Source of the DNA: JAKQHY01 sp034429475
Lineage (GTDB): Bacteria; Chloroflexota; Anaerolineae; B4-G1; SLSP01
Reading direction: 5' to 3'
DNA length: 64,000 nt
Assembly: GCA_034429475.1 (NCBI GenBank)
Contig: DAOUGD010000250.1
Coordinates: forward strand, 1 to 64,000
Shown: piece after piece, positions 21,759 to 30,160 of the stretch
Position numbering within the stretch: the first letter of the stretch is position 1
Layout: each line of letters begins with the position of its first letter
Program-made: the position numbers and the translations under genes
The notes under the pieces: model-generated
Told to the model about the DNA's origin: nothing
Seen by the model: only the letters and a program-made list of their open reading frames with translations
Database searches by the model: none

Positions 21759-22381
21759 AATACAGCCTCGTCATGTTTGATTTTGATGGCACGCTGGCGG
21801 ATTCCTTCCCGTGGATGAAGAGCGTCTTCAACGAGCTGGCCGATAAATATAAAGTGCGCCGGTTCACTGCGGCGGATGAAGACCTGCTGCGCGGGTACAC
21901 CGTCGCCCAGATTATCCAGCATTTTGACGTGCCAATGTGGCGGATTCCTCAAGCCGTCGCGTATGTGCGCAAATTGATGACACAGGAGATTCACCACATC
22001 CGGCTGTTTGAGGGGATCCATGCGATGTTGCAGCAATTGGCGGCGCACGGGGTGACGTTGGCGGTGGTCAGCTCCAACGCCGAGGAAAACGTCCGGCAGG
22101 TGCTTGGCCCGGAGAATGCGGCCTTGATGCGCTACTACGAATGTGGCGTTACCGTGTTTGGCAAAGCGCCCAAACTGCGCAAAGTGCTGGCGAAAAGCGG
22201 CGTCTCCCCTGCTGCCGCCCTCTACGTCGGTGACGAAATCCGCGACATTGAAGCCGCGCACGAAGTCCACATAGCGTCGGGGGCGGTCACATGGGGGTAC
22301 AATCACGCGGAGGCGTTGCGCGCGTATGCGCCGGAAGAGATGTTTACGAATGTCGCGGAGATTGCGGAGAAGATCATTTGA
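21755..22381 (+). CDS. HAD-superfamily phosphatase
   Basis: A 208-residue haloacid-dehalogenase-type hydrolase. Motif I is MFDFDGTLADSF, motif II lies in AVVSSN, and motif IV is YVGDEIRDIEAA. The helical cap inserted after motif I is of the phosphoglycolate phosphatase subtype. It overlaps the upstream glycosyltransferase by 4 bp. The substrate is probably a sugar phosphate of the cluster, but this is inferred. Confidence 0.85.
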   Translation: MKYSLVMFDFDGTLADSFPWMKSVFNELADKYKVRRFTAADEDLLRGYTVAQIIQHFDVPMWRIPQAVAYVRKLMTQEIHHIRLFEGIHAMLQQLAAHGVTLAVVSSNAEENVRQVLGPENAALMRYYECGVTVFGKAPKLRKVLAKSGVSPAAALYVGDEIRDIEAAHEVHIASGAVTWGYNHAEALRAYAPEEMFTNVAEIAEKII

Positions 22382-22392
22382 AGGAGAATGTT

Positions 22393-23358
22393 ATGAACAT
22401 CGTTATCACCGGTTCCATAGCCTTTGATTACCTGATGTCCTTTCCGGGCAATTTCATCGAACACGTCAAACCCGACAAGATCGGCAAGTTAAGCCTGAGC
22501 TTTTTGGTGGATAGCATGACCCGGCAGTATGGCGGCTGTGCACCGAACATTGCTTTTAACCTGGCGCTGCTCGGCGAGCGGCCGGTGGTGATGGGGACGG
22601 CCGGCCAGGACTTCGGCGATTACCGCGCCTGGTTGGAAGCGCACGGCGTGGATACCTCTGGCGTCAAAATTGTGCCGGAAGTCTTCACCGCGTCGTTCTT
22701 CGTCAATACCGACCTACAGCAGAACCAGATCGCCACGTTCTACGCCGGGGCGATGGCGCACGCGCATGAGTTGTCGTTCCACGACCTGGGACGCCCCGTT
22801 GACCTCACCATCGTCTCCCCCAACGCCCCGGCGGCGATGGTGAAGTATCCGGCGGAGTGCAAGGCGCTCGGCATCCCCTACATCTACGACCCCAGCCAGC
22901 AGATCGTCCGCATGAGCGGCGATGTGCTGCGGGAAGGCGTGCAGGGCGCGGACATTCTCATCGTCAACGACTACGAGTTCGAGCTGCTCAAGGACGCCAC
23001 CGGCATGAGCGAAGCCGACATCCGCGCCGCCGTGACGCGCGCCGTCATCATCACCCGCGGCGAGGCCGGCTCCACGATCTGGGCTGGCGGCGACGAGATC
23101 ACCGTGCCGGTCGTTCCACCCCGGCAAGTGCTTGATCCCACCGGCGTCGGGGATGCGTACCGCGCGGGCCTCATCAAGGGACTGGCGCTCGGCCTGCCGT
23201 GGCGGCTGTGTGGACAAATCGGCGCACTGGCGGCGACTTACGTTCTTGAAACCCCTGGCCCGCAGACGCACACCTACACGCTCGCGGAGTTTGTGACGCG
23301 GTATAAAGAAGCCTTCGGGGAAGATGAATTCACAAACAGCATCCAAAATGTTGACTAA
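22393..23358 (+). CDS. PfkB-family kinase, possible adenosine kinase
   Basis: A 321-residue ribokinase-fold kinase. The start at 22393 has AAGGAG 6 nt upstream. MNIVITGSIAFDYLMSFPG opens the fold, GGCAPNIAFNLALLG is PfkB signature 1, and DPTGVGDAYRAG (about 248) is signature 2 with the catalytic Asp. The D-P-T-G-V-G-D-A-Y-R form is one I associate with nucleoside or adenosine-type kinases rather than DTTGAGD ribokinases. An adenosylhomocysteinase gene 2 kb downstream releases adenosine, which makes adenosine a reasonable but unproven substrate. Confidence 0.8.
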   Translation: MNIVITGSIAFDYLMSFPGNFIEHVKPDKIGKLSLSFLVDSMTRQYGGCAPNIAFNLALLGERPVVMGTAGQDFGDYRAWLEAHGVDTSGVKIVPEVFTASFFVNTDLQQNQIATFYAGAMAHAHELSFHDLGRPVDLTIVSPNAPAAMVKYPAECKALGIPYIYDPSQQIVRMSGDVLREGVQGADILIVNDYEFELLKDATGMSEADIRAAVTRAVIITRGEAGSTIWAGGDEITVPVVPPRQVLDPTGVGDAYRAGLIKGLALGLPWRLCGQIGALAATYVLETPGPQTHTYTLAEFVTRYKEAFGEDEFTNSIQNVD

Positions 23359-24199
23359 CCTCACCGACCACATCTTTTACCTCCCCGCAGACGCGCGCAC
23401 CGACCGCCCGATTCTCGCCGCGATTATCGGGCGCGACTATGTGGCGATGCTCGACTCCGGCAACTCCCCCGCCCACGCCGACCTGTTTCTTGCGGAACTG
23501 CAAGCCATCACGCCGCGCCGCCCCGATTGGGTGCTCCTGACGCACTGGCATTGGGATCATACCTTCGGGCTGGCGCATCTGCGGATTCCGGCCATCGGGC
23601 AGAAAAATCTCGCTGTGAATCTGGCCTGCCTGCAAGGTCTGGCCTGGGATGACGCAGCCCTTGCGTCGCGTGTGGCGTCGGGCGCCGAAACATCCTTTTG
23701 CGCCGAGAACATCTGCAAGGAATACGACGCGGCGCGCGACATCCACGTTGCCTTGCCCACGATTACGTTTGAAGAAACGCTCTCCCTCAATCTGGGCGGC
23801 GTGACCTGTGAGCTGCGCCGCATCCCCACCGACCACACCGACGACAGTATCGCCGTCTATGTGCCGGAAGACGGTGTGTTGTTCCTCGGCGACGCACTGG
23901 GGCCGGCTATCTACGCGCCCACGCCGTATTACTCGGCGGACAGGATGGCGCAACTGCTGGCATTTATCGAGAGTTTTCCCGTCCAATGGCTCGTGGAATC
24001 GCACAGTACGCCGGTAGATGCGGCGGGATTCCGCGCCGATAACGAAATCCTGTTCCTCGTTGCGGCCTTGGTCCGCGAAGGCTGCACTGACGCGGATGCA
24101 CTTCTGCGTGAGGTCAACCGTCGTTCCATTCACCCTGTCCCAGACGATGCCGCCGACGTGATCGCGCTCTTTCTCAAGGCCCCGCCGCGCGCCGTATGA
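23324..24199 (+). CDS. Metallo-beta-lactamase-fold hydrolase
   Basis: A 291-residue MBL-fold protein with the metal-binding THWHWDHTFG motif (HxHxDH, about residues 75-84), LFLGDAL supplying the bridging Asp and LVESHSTP a later His. It overlaps the end of the kinase gene by 35 bp. A start at 23348 is also possible, and neither has a clear Shine-Dalgarno. The family hydrolyses thioesters, phosphodiesters or lactones, and the substrate is not evident. Confidence 0.85.
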   Translation: MNSQTASKMLTNLTDHIFYLPADARTDRPILAAIIGRDYVAMLDSGNSPAHADLFLAELQAITPRRPDWVLLTHWHWDHTFGLAHLRIPAIGQKNLAVNLACLQGLAWDDAALASRVASGAETSFCAENICKEYDAARDIHVALPTITFEETLSLNLGGVTCELRRIPTDHTDDSIAVYVPEDGVLFLGDALGPAIYAPTPYYSADRMAQLLAFIESFPVQWLVESHSTPVDAAGFRADNEILFLVAALVREGCTDADALLREVNRRSIHPVPDDAADVIALFLKAPPRAV

Positions 24200-24855
24200 T
24201 CCTCGTTTTCATCGGCATGTCGGGGGTGGGGAAAACGCTGTGGTCAACCCGCCTGACGAGGCGAGGCTTTACCCACGTAGATTGCGATGCGCTGATTGCC
24301 GCGCGCCTGCGCGCTCAGTACGCCATCCAGGTCGTCACCATGCGCAGCATGGGCGCGTGGCTGGGCCTCCCCGATACGCCCACCTTTGTCGAGCGCGAAG
24401 CTCTGTTCCTGCGCGTTGAGGCTGAAATTCTGCAAGACGTTTTACACCGCCTCCGTGCAACCGGCCCAGAAGCGGACATTGTGGTGGACCCCGGCGGCAG
24501 CGCCATCTATGCCGGCCCCGCGCTCTGGACGCCGCTGCGTGAGATTGCCACTATTGTCTACCTTGCCGTAACCGAAGCCGATCATGCCCGTATGTTGGCG
24601 ACATACCTGGCCCATCCGCGCCCGGTCGTCTGGAACGGCCTCTTTCAACCACACCCGGATGAAGATCGCGCGGCCACCTTTGCCCGTTGCTACACGCAAC
24701 TCATCTGCACCCGCGAGGCGCTTTACGAAACCTGGTGCGACCTCAAACTGCTCCCCGGCGATTATCGCCGCACGGGTCTCACATCGGCCACTTTTTTACG
24801 GATGCTGCAAGAGCGTGTTAGTAGGATAACTGATTCAGGGTATAATCAGGGCTAA
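24196..24855 (+). CDS. P-loop kinase, shikimate-kinase-like
   Basis: A 219-residue P-loop protein. MILVFIGMSGVGKTLWSTRL contains Walker A (GMSGVGKT), and GFTHVDCDALIAARL resembles the substrate-binding strand of shikimate and gluconate kinases. DIVVDPGGSAIY would be the Walker B-like part. It is longer than shikimate kinase and its substrate is unknown. Its ATG overlaps the MBL stop by 4 bp, so the two probably act together. Its last 40 bp contain the promoter of hicBA. Confidence 0.75.
   Translation: MILVFIGMSGVGKTLWSTRLTRRGFTHVDCDALIAARLRAQYAIQVVTMRSMGAWLGLPDTPTFVEREALFLRVEAEILQDVLHRLRATGPEADIVVDPGGSAIYAGPALWTPLREIATIVYLAVTEADHARMLATYLAHPRPVVWNGLFQPHPDEDRAATFARCYTQLICTREALYETWCDLKLLPGDYRRTGLTSATFLRMLQERVSRITDSGYNQG
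24818..24846 (+). promoter_or_regulatory. Promoter of hicBA
   Basis: A perfect TATAAT (24841-24846) lies 20 nt before the HicB-like ATG. The -35 candidate TTAGTA (24818-24823, 17-nt spacer) is weak. It sits inside the end of the upstream kinase gene. Confidence 0.55.
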
Positions 24856-24866
24856 AAGAGGCGATT

Positions 24867-25139
24867 ATGGCGATTCAGTTTATTTTAAGCGACTATGTAG
24901 CGGAAGCTCTTGCGTTGGCCACTTACGATAAATTAGAAGATGACACTTACGCAGGTAAGATTCCTGAATGTGTAGGAGTCGTGGCTTTCGGGGCGACTTT
25001 ACGTGAATGTGAAAACAACCTGCGCTCAACACTGGAGGATTGGATTTGGTTGGGGTTAAAATTATCCCATCCGTTGCCCATCATTGCTGACATCAATTTA
25101 AATCGAGAGCCAGTCTATGCCACGATGGACGCCGTGTAA
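24867..25139 (+). CDS. hicB: HicB-like antitoxin
   Basis: A 90-residue HicB-fold protein: DDTYAGKIPECVGVVAFGATLRECENNLRS is the degenerate RNase H-like core, in which antitoxins carry a strand, a Gly-containing turn and then an amphipathic helix. It precedes and overlaps the HicA-like gene by 23 bp, an antitoxin-first order that is common for this family. Confidence 0.8.
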   Translation: MAIQFILSDYVAEALALATYDKLEDDTYAGKIPECVGVVAFGATLRECENNLRSTLEDWIWLGLKLSHPLPIIADINLNREPVYATMDAV

Positions 25140-25350
25140 ACGCCGGGATTTCATTCGACGTTTATCGAAACTGGGATTCGACGGCCCTTTTTCCGGCGCG
25201 CGCCACCAGTTCATGCTGTACGAGCAGCACCGACTAGCCATCCCCTCCAACGAAGAGTATTCTACTCCGCAATTGCGTTTCATACTCCGTCAAGTCGAAC
25301 TGATTCTTGAACGTGAGATAACGCTTGAGGAATGGGAGAAGTTACATTGA
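25117..25350 (+). CDS. hicA: HicA-like mRNA interferase toxin
   Basis: A 77-residue dsRNA-binding-fold toxin: KRRDFIRRLSKLGFDGPFSGARHQFMLYEQHRLAIPSNEE. The active-site His lies in the GARHQFM segment, and the C-terminal helix follows (STPQLRFILRQV). It would cleave mRNA independently of the ribosome until bound by HicB. ahcY follows only 31 bp later and may be read through from this module. Confidence 0.85.
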   Translation: MPRWTPCKRRDFIRRLSKLGFDGPFSGARHQFMLYEQHRLAIPSNEEYSTPQLRFILRQVELILEREITLEEWEKLH

Positions 25351-25381
25351 GAAAATTATTAGCAAACAAGGAGTTCATCAG

Positions 25382-26641
25382 ATGAAGTACCACGTCAAAG
25401 ATTTGGATTTGGCCCCGTCGGGCCGCCTGCGCATGGAGTGGGCCGAGCGTGAAATGCCCGTCCTGCGGCAGATTCAACAACGGTTTGCGGCGGAGAAGCC
25501 GCTCAAGGGCGTGCGGCTCTCCGCGTGCCTGCACGTCACTACCGAGACCGGCAACCTGGCGCGCGCGCTGGTGGCCGGCGGCGCCGACCTCGTCCTGGTC
25601 GCCAGCAACCCGCTGAGCACGCAGGATGACGTAGCCGCCGCGCTCGTCACCTACGACGAAATCCCCGTCTACGCCATCAAGGGCGAGGACAACGCCACCT
25701 ACTACGAACACATCCACGCCGCGCTCGACCACAAGCCGCACATGACGATGGACGACGGCGCGGACGTCGTTGGCGTGATGCATAAGGAGCGCCGCGACGC
25801 GCTCGGCAACGTCATCGGCGGCACGGAAGAAACCACCACCGGCGTCATCCGCCTGCGGGCGATGGCGAAGGAGGGCGCGCTGGAATACCCCATCATCGCC
25901 GTGAACGACGCGATGACCAAGCACCTCTTCGACAACCGCTACGGCACAGGCCAGTCCACGCTGGACGGCATCATTCGCGCCACCAACGTCCTCATCGCTG
26001 GCAAGAATGTGGTCGTCGGCGGGTACGGCTGGTGCAGCCGGGGCATTGCAATGCGCGCGAAGGGCATGGGCGCCAACGTCATCGTCACCGAAATTGATCC
26101 ACTCAAGGCGCTGGAAGCGGTGATGGACGGCTTCCGCGTAATGCCGATGATCGAGGCGGCCGCCATCGGCGACATCTTCGTCACCTCTACCGGCGACATC
26201 AACGTGGTGGATCAGCCGCACTTCGCCGTGATGAAGGATGGCGCAATTGTGTGCAATTCCGGCCACTTCAACGTCGAGCTGAACCTGCCAGTGCTGGCAT
26301 CTATGGCGACCGGCGCGCCGCGCCGCGTGCGCCCCTTCGTCGAACAGTACACGCTCCCCGATGGTCGCCACATCAACATCCTGGCCGAAGGCCGCCTGGT
26401 CAACCTCGCCGCCGCCGAAGGCCACCCCAGCGCCGTGATGGACATGTCCTTCGCCAACCAGGCGCTCTGCGCGGAATACATGCGCATCCACGCCGAGGAA
26501 TTGGAGCACACCGTCTACGCCGTGCCCGAAGACATTGACCAGGCTATCGCCCGCCTCAAGCTCAACGCGATGGGCGTCCAGATTGATGTGCTCACCGAAG
26601 CGCAGCAGAAATACCTGGCTTCGTGGCAGGAAGGGACGTAA
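25382..26641 (+). CDS. ahcY: Adenosylhomocysteinase
   Basis: A 419-residue S-adenosylhomocysteine hydrolase, NAD-dependent and cytosolic, splitting SAH into adenosine and homocysteine. VRLSACLHVTTETGNLAR and LVASNPLSTQDDVAAAL form the catalytic domain. VVGGYGWCSRGIAMRAKGMGA is the NAD-binding GxGxxG region, and GHFNVELNL and YLASWQEGT near the end are typical. The ATG at 25382 has AAGGAG 8 nt upstream. A stable terminator follows. No SAH riboswitch is visible in the short upstream spacer. Confidence 0.96.
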   Translation: MKYHVKDLDLAPSGRLRMEWAEREMPVLRQIQQRFAAEKPLKGVRLSACLHVTTETGNLARALVAGGADLVLVASNPLSTQDDVAAALVTYDEIPVYAIKGEDNATYYEHIHAALDHKPHMTMDDGADVVGVMHKERRDALGNVIGGTEETTTGVIRLRAMAKEGALEYPIIAVNDAMTKHLFDNRYGTGQSTLDGIIRATNVLIAGKNVVVGGYGWCSRGIAMRAKGMGANVIVTEIDPLKALEAVMDGFRVMPMIEAAAIGDIFVTSTGDINVVDQPHFAVMKDGAIVCNSGHFNVELNLPVLASMATGAPRRVRPFVEQYTLPDGRHINILAEGRLVNLAAAEGHPSAVMDMSFANQALCAEYMRIHAEELEHTVYAVPEDIDQAIARLKLNAMGVQIDVLTEAQQKYLASWQEGT

Positions 26642-26664
26642 GTCGTTCCGCAAAATCCAATTGT

Positions 26665-26706
26665 GTACTGCGTATTGCTTCCCCCGGCAATACGCAGTAC
26701 TTTTTT
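26665..26706 (+). terminator. Intrinsic terminator after ahcY
   Basis: A perfect 14-bp stem GTACTGCGTATTGC / GCAATACGCAGTAC with an 8-nt loop followed by six T, 23 bp after the ahcY stop. Confidence 0.9.
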
Positions 26707-26766
26707 AAAGACCCTTCAGTTTTGCGGGGCATTTTCTTTTCGCGCAAACTTTGGTAAAATAGATGA

Positions 26767-27003
26767 AATTGAATACTATCAATACTCCGCGTTGCGGAGA
26801 CAACGATTGTAAGCAGTTTTCACGTGGGATGATGGAATCAACCACGTTGTGGGAGTCCCGGCAGGGTCTCCCTTATGCATAAGCCATAGTCAGATGGAAT
26901 TACATCCAAATGCAGAACAATGGGTGATAATGAGATAGTGGAATTTTGACCGAAGCGGCTATGGCTTATGCGACCATAGCCGTTTTTGTTTGAGAAAGGG
27001 ACA
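26767..27003 (+). ncRNA. Structured leader of recX-rny with alternative helices
   Basis: This 237-nt region follows a -10-like TAAAAT at 26755-26760 and ends at the recX start. It has hairpins CTCCGC/GCGGAG (26794-26808), ACGTGG/CCACGT (about 26822-26846) and GGGAG-CCC/GGG-CTCCC (about 26851-26872). A 13-nt segment, GCATAAGCCATAG (26877-26889), is exactly complementary to CTATGGCTTATGC (26959-26971), whose first part also forms the left arm of an intrinsic terminator. This is the layout of an attenuator or riboswitch. I do not recognise a known class. A stand-alone small RNA ending at the terminator is the alternative. Confidence 0.6.
26956..26991 (+). terminator. Terminator in the recX leader
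   Basis: The stem CGGCTATGG / CCATAGCCG (9 bp, 9-nt loop) is followed by TTTTTGTTT and lies 13 nt before the recX ATG. Its left arm is shared with the competing upstream pairing. Confidence 0.8.
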
Positions 27004-27648
27004 ATGGCAGGAACAATTACTGCCCTGGAAGCGCAGAAACATTCAACAGAACGAGTCAACGTGTACCTTGAAGGCGAGTTCGCTTTTGGTCTGGCCGTGA
27101 TTCACGCGGTCAACCTCCGACCGGGGATGTGGTTATCCGATGAAGACATTGCCGCGCTGCGCACCGCCGACGAAGTGGAGCGCGCGCGGGAAAGAGCATT
27201 GGATTATCTATCCTATCGCCCCCGCAGTGTGGCCGAGGTACAACGCTACTTACTGGAACGTGATTTTTCTGCGTCGGCAGTAGAGGATGTGTTGCAGGGA
27301 TTGCAGCGTGTGGGGCTGGTGGATGATGTCATCTTCGCCCAATACTGGCGAGACAACCGGGAACAGTTTCGTCCCCGGGGGAAACCGGCCCTGGTACAAG
27401 AATTACAGCAAAAGGGCGTGCAATCGGCCGATATCCAGGCAGCTCTGACAGATTACGACGAAGTGACCGCAGCCCGGCGTGTGGCTGAAGAGCAGGGTCG
27501 GCGTTTGAAACATCTTCCCCCGGAGGTGTTCAAGCGGCGACTGATTCAGCGTATGGCGCGGCGCGGTTTCGCGTATGACCTCATCCAGGAAGTCTTAGCC
27601 ACTGTTCCCTTTCTCCAGTCTAACTCTGAAGAAAGCGAGGAACTTTGA
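27004..27648 (+). CDS. recX: Regulatory protein RecX
   Basis: A 214-residue RecX with its tandem three-helix repeats: ARERALDYLSYRPRSVAEVQ, then LQRVGLVDDVIFAQYWRDNR, and a C-terminal repeat ending MARRGFAYDLIQEVL. RecX binds RecA filaments and limits recombination and the SOS response. No recA is in the window. GAGAAAGGG precedes the ATG at 27004. rny begins 1 bp after the stop, so both share the leader with alternative helices. Confidence 0.88.
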   Translation: MAGTITALEAQKHSTERVNVYLEGEFAFGLAVIHAVNLRPGMWLSDEDIAALRTADEVERARERALDYLSYRPRSVAEVQRYLLERDFSASAVEDVLQGLQRVGLVDDVIFAQYWRDNREQFRPRGKPALVQELQQKGVQSADIQAALTDYDEVTAARRVAEEQGRRLKHLPPEVFKRRLIQRMARRGFAYDLIQEVLATVPFLQSNSEESEEL

Positions 27649-27649
27649 C

Positions 27650-29179
27650 ATGGAATGGATACTCTATATCGTGTGTTTGATCGTCGGATTGGCTGCGGGT
27701 GGCTTTGCCGGGTATCGGCTGCGGCAACAGCACTACCAGCAGGAAATGGGCAACCTGGAAGGTATGCGCACCCGGTTGCTCGAAGAGGCAGAGAAACAGG
27801 CGCGGGATACCGTGCTCAACGGCAAGGACGAAGCGCTCAAGATGCGGCGCGAGGCCGAAGCTGAGCTGGCGCAACGCACCCAACAGTTTCGCCGTGAAGA
27901 AGAACGGCTACAAAGCCGCCGCGAGCAGTTAGACGCGCGTCAGGAAAAAATTGACCGCCGGGAGCAAGTGCAGAACAAGCGGCAGAGCACCATGGATAAG
28001 CGATGGGGCGAATTGGAGAAGCTGGAAAGCCAGCACCGGGAAGAACTGGAGCGGGTGGCGAGCCTCAGCACGGAAGAAGCCCGCGCGATCCTGTTGGAAC
28101 AAGTCGCCGGCGAAACGCGCCAGGATATGGCGCGCGTCATCCGCGAAGAAGAAATGCTCGCCAAGGAAGAGGCCGACCGCCGCGCGCGCCACATTATCAC
28201 CACCGCCATTCAACGGCTGGCTTCCGAGCAGGTGGCCGAGCTGACCACCACCACGCTGGAAATCCCTTCCGACGAACTCAAAGGGCGGATCATCGGGCGC
28301 GGCGGGCGCAACATCAAGCTCTTCGAGCAGAAAGCGGAAGTGGACGTGATCGTGGACGACACGCCGGAGATGATCACCATCTCCTCCTTCAACCCCATCC
28401 GCCGCGAGACCGCCGCGCGCGCGATGCACCGGCTGGTGGCCGATGGGCGTATCCACCCGGCGCGCATCGAGAAGCTGCTGGAAAAGGCGCGCAAAGAAGT
28501 GGAAGACATCATGAAGGAGAAGGCCGAGGCCGCCGTCTACGAAGCGGAAGTCCCGACCCTGCACCCCGAATTGATGAAGTTGTTGGGGCGTTTGTACTTC
28601 CGCACCAGCTACGGCCAGAACCAACTGGGGCACGCGGTAGAAGTCGCCAAGCTGGCGAGCCTGTTGGCCTCCGAATTGGGTGCCAACGCCGAAATCGCCC
28701 GCCTGGGCGGGCTGCTGCACGACATCGGCAAGGCGGTGGACTTTGAGGTGGAAGGCACGCACGCCACCCTGGGCGCGGAGTTGGCCCGGCGGTATGGGGT
28801 GTCGGACGCCGTCGTCAACTGCATCGAGTCGCACCACCACGAGGCCGAGGCGCAGACGATGGAAGCCGTCATCGTGGAAGCCGCCGACGCCATCTCCGGC
28901 GCGCGGCCCGGCGCGCGGCGCGAGAGCCTGGAGCATTACATCAAGCGCATCCGCACGTTGGAAGACGTGGCGCGCTCCTTCAAGGGCGTCGAGGAATCCT
29001 ACGCCATCCAGGCCGGGCGCGAAATTCGCCTGATCGTCCGCCCCGGCGAGGTGGACGACCTGGACGCGGTGCGGCTCTCCCGCGACGTAGCGCGCAAGAT
29101 TGAGGAATCCATGGAATATCCCGGCCAGATCAAAGTGACCGTGATCCGCGAAACACGCGCCGTGGAATACGCCAAATAA
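27650..29179 (+). CDS. rny: Ribonuclease Y
   Basis: A 509-residue membrane-anchored endoribonuclease that starts mRNA decay. An N-terminal membrane helix (about 3-20) is followed by a long coiled coil (25-190), a KH domain with GRIIGRGGRNIKLFEQ, and an HD domain with LLHDIGKAVDFE (about 356-367) that binds the catalytic metal. Length and order are standard. It is co-transcribed with recX and ends in a bidirectional terminator. Confidence 0.97.
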   Translation: MEWILYIVCLIVGLAAGGFAGYRLRQQHYQQEMGNLEGMRTRLLEEAEKQARDTVLNGKDEALKMRREAEAELAQRTQQFRREEERLQSRREQLDARQEKIDRREQVQNKRQSTMDKRWGELEKLESQHREELERVASLSTEEARAILLEQVAGETRQDMARVIREEEMLAKEEADRRARHIITTAIQRLASEQVAELTTTTLEIPSDELKGRIIGRGGRNIKLFEQKAEVDVIVDDTPEMITISSFNPIRRETAARAMHRLVADGRIHPARIEKLLEKARKEVEDIMKEKAEAAVYEAEVPTLHPELMKLLGRLYFRTSYGQNQLGHAVEVAKLASLLASELGANAEIARLGGLLHDIGKAVDFEVEGTHATLGAELARRYGVSDAVVNCIESHHHEAEAQTMEAVIVEAADAISGARPGARRESLEHYIKRIRTLEDVARSFKGVEESYAIQAGREIRLIVRPGEVDDLDAVRLSRDVARKIEESMEYPGQIKVTVIRETRAVEYAK

Positions 29180-29197
29180 CGAAAGAAGCCCCAACCA

Positions 29198-29230
29198 AAA
29201 ACCGGGATTTTTCAAAATCCCGGTTTTTTA
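29198..29230. terminator. Bidirectional terminator between rny and GNAT gene
   Basis: A 14-bp perfect inverted repeat AAAACCGGGATTTT / AAAATCCCGGTTTT with T-tracts on both strands, lying between convergent genes. Confidence 0.9.
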
Positions 29231-30160
29231 TTTTTCAATTTCACGCCGCCATATCTCAAGCGATGTCTGGTAGCTCAACGCGAACGTCTTTTGCAAGTCG
29301 GGCAGGGCGTTATCAGGCAGCAGCAAGTCCACCGCGATGAAGCCGGCTGGCGCCGCCAGCGCCGCCAGCGCCGCCACAGCGGGCGTCAACGGCGCGGCGG
29401 GCGGTAGCCAGGCGTAGCCGTCGGCCTGCTGCGGATCGCGCAGTTGCTCGCGCAAGCCCAGCGCCACGGGGACACCGTTGAGCGCGCCTTGCCAGACCCA
29501 GCGGCGCAGATCGCTCCAACCGGGCAGCGCGAGTGTGGGCCAAAGCGGCTCCCAATCCAGCGCGCTGCATTGATAGCGCCCCACGCGCAACGCCAGCGCC
29601 GCCGGCGGTCCGAGGTTCTCCATAAGCCGCGACAGGCCGGGCGGCGGCGTCCCACCGGCGGCGAGCTGCATCTCTGAGGCCGCGAGCCACGGCACGAACT
29701 GTGTGCGCCGGTAGAAAGCGCGTGCTTCCGACTCCGGCTGCGTAGTCAGCGCGGGGAGGCCCTGTTGGCGAGCTAATTCCAGGCCGGCGTCCAGCAGGGC
29801 GCGGCCCACGCCCTGCTGCTGCCAATCCCGGTGAACGTAGAGCACGGAAAGGTGCAGCGCGGGACCGAACGGCAGCGGCTCAACGTTAATGTGATATTCC
29901 GCCTCGCCGACAATGCGACCGTCCACTTCCGCTACCAGCGGCGCAGGGCCGGCGCGCAGCAGCGCGTTCAGGTGGATGGCGCACAGTTCGACGCTCATCC
30001 ACGGGCCGCCGCTGTACCAGCGGCCAAAGAGGTCGAGCGCGGCGTAGGGAACGGCCTGGCGCGTGTGCGGATCGCGCCACTCGTCCACGGTGCTGCAATG
30101 CACCGCAGTGATGGCGGCTGCGTCGTCCAGGCGAGCCGGGCGGACGTTAATCTTCGGCAT
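29228..30160 (-). CDS. GNAT N-acetyltransferase
   Basis: A 310-residue protein with an N-terminal GNAT domain. NVRPARLDDAAAITAVHCST is beta 1, HLSVLYVHRDWQQQGVGRALLD is motif A with the acetyl-CoA loop (QQGVGRA), and ARAFYRRTQFVPW is motif B. The remaining 130 or so residues, rich in Ala, Leu, Pro and Trp, have no recognised domain. Its start overlaps the ubiX stop by 14 bp, so both come from one transcript. The acceptor is unknown. Confidence 0.8.
   Translation of the reverse strand: MPKINVRPARLDDAAAITAVHCSTVDEWRDPHTRQAVPYAALDLFGRWYSGGPWMSVELCAIHLNALLRAGPAPLVAEVDGRIVGEAEYHINVEPLPFGPALHLSVLYVHRDWQQQGVGRALLDAGLELARQQGLPALTTQPESEARAFYRRTQFVPWLAASEMQLAAGGTPPPGLSRLMENLGPPAALALRVGRYQCSALDWEPLWPTLALPGWSDLRRWVWQGALNGVPVALGLREQLRDPQQADGYAWLPPAAPLTPAVAALAALAAPAGFIAVDLLLPDNALPDLQKTFALSYQTSLEIWRREIEK

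Noticed and set aside
23324..24133. Long minus-strand frames opposite rfb, ahcY, rny and leuS genes
   Set aside because: They are GC-rich shadows of strong plus-strand genes with no ribosome-binding site or recognisable domain.
26665..26706. Another inverted repeat element after ahcY
   Set aside because: It has single-copy arms, a GC-rich perfect stem and a T-tract, so an intrinsic terminator is the better call.
26767..26991. 6S RNA or SAH riboswitch
   Set aside because: No long bulged 6S-type rod can be drawn, the region is downstream of ahcY rather than upstream, and the conserved SAH-aptamer core is not seen. Left as an unassigned leader.
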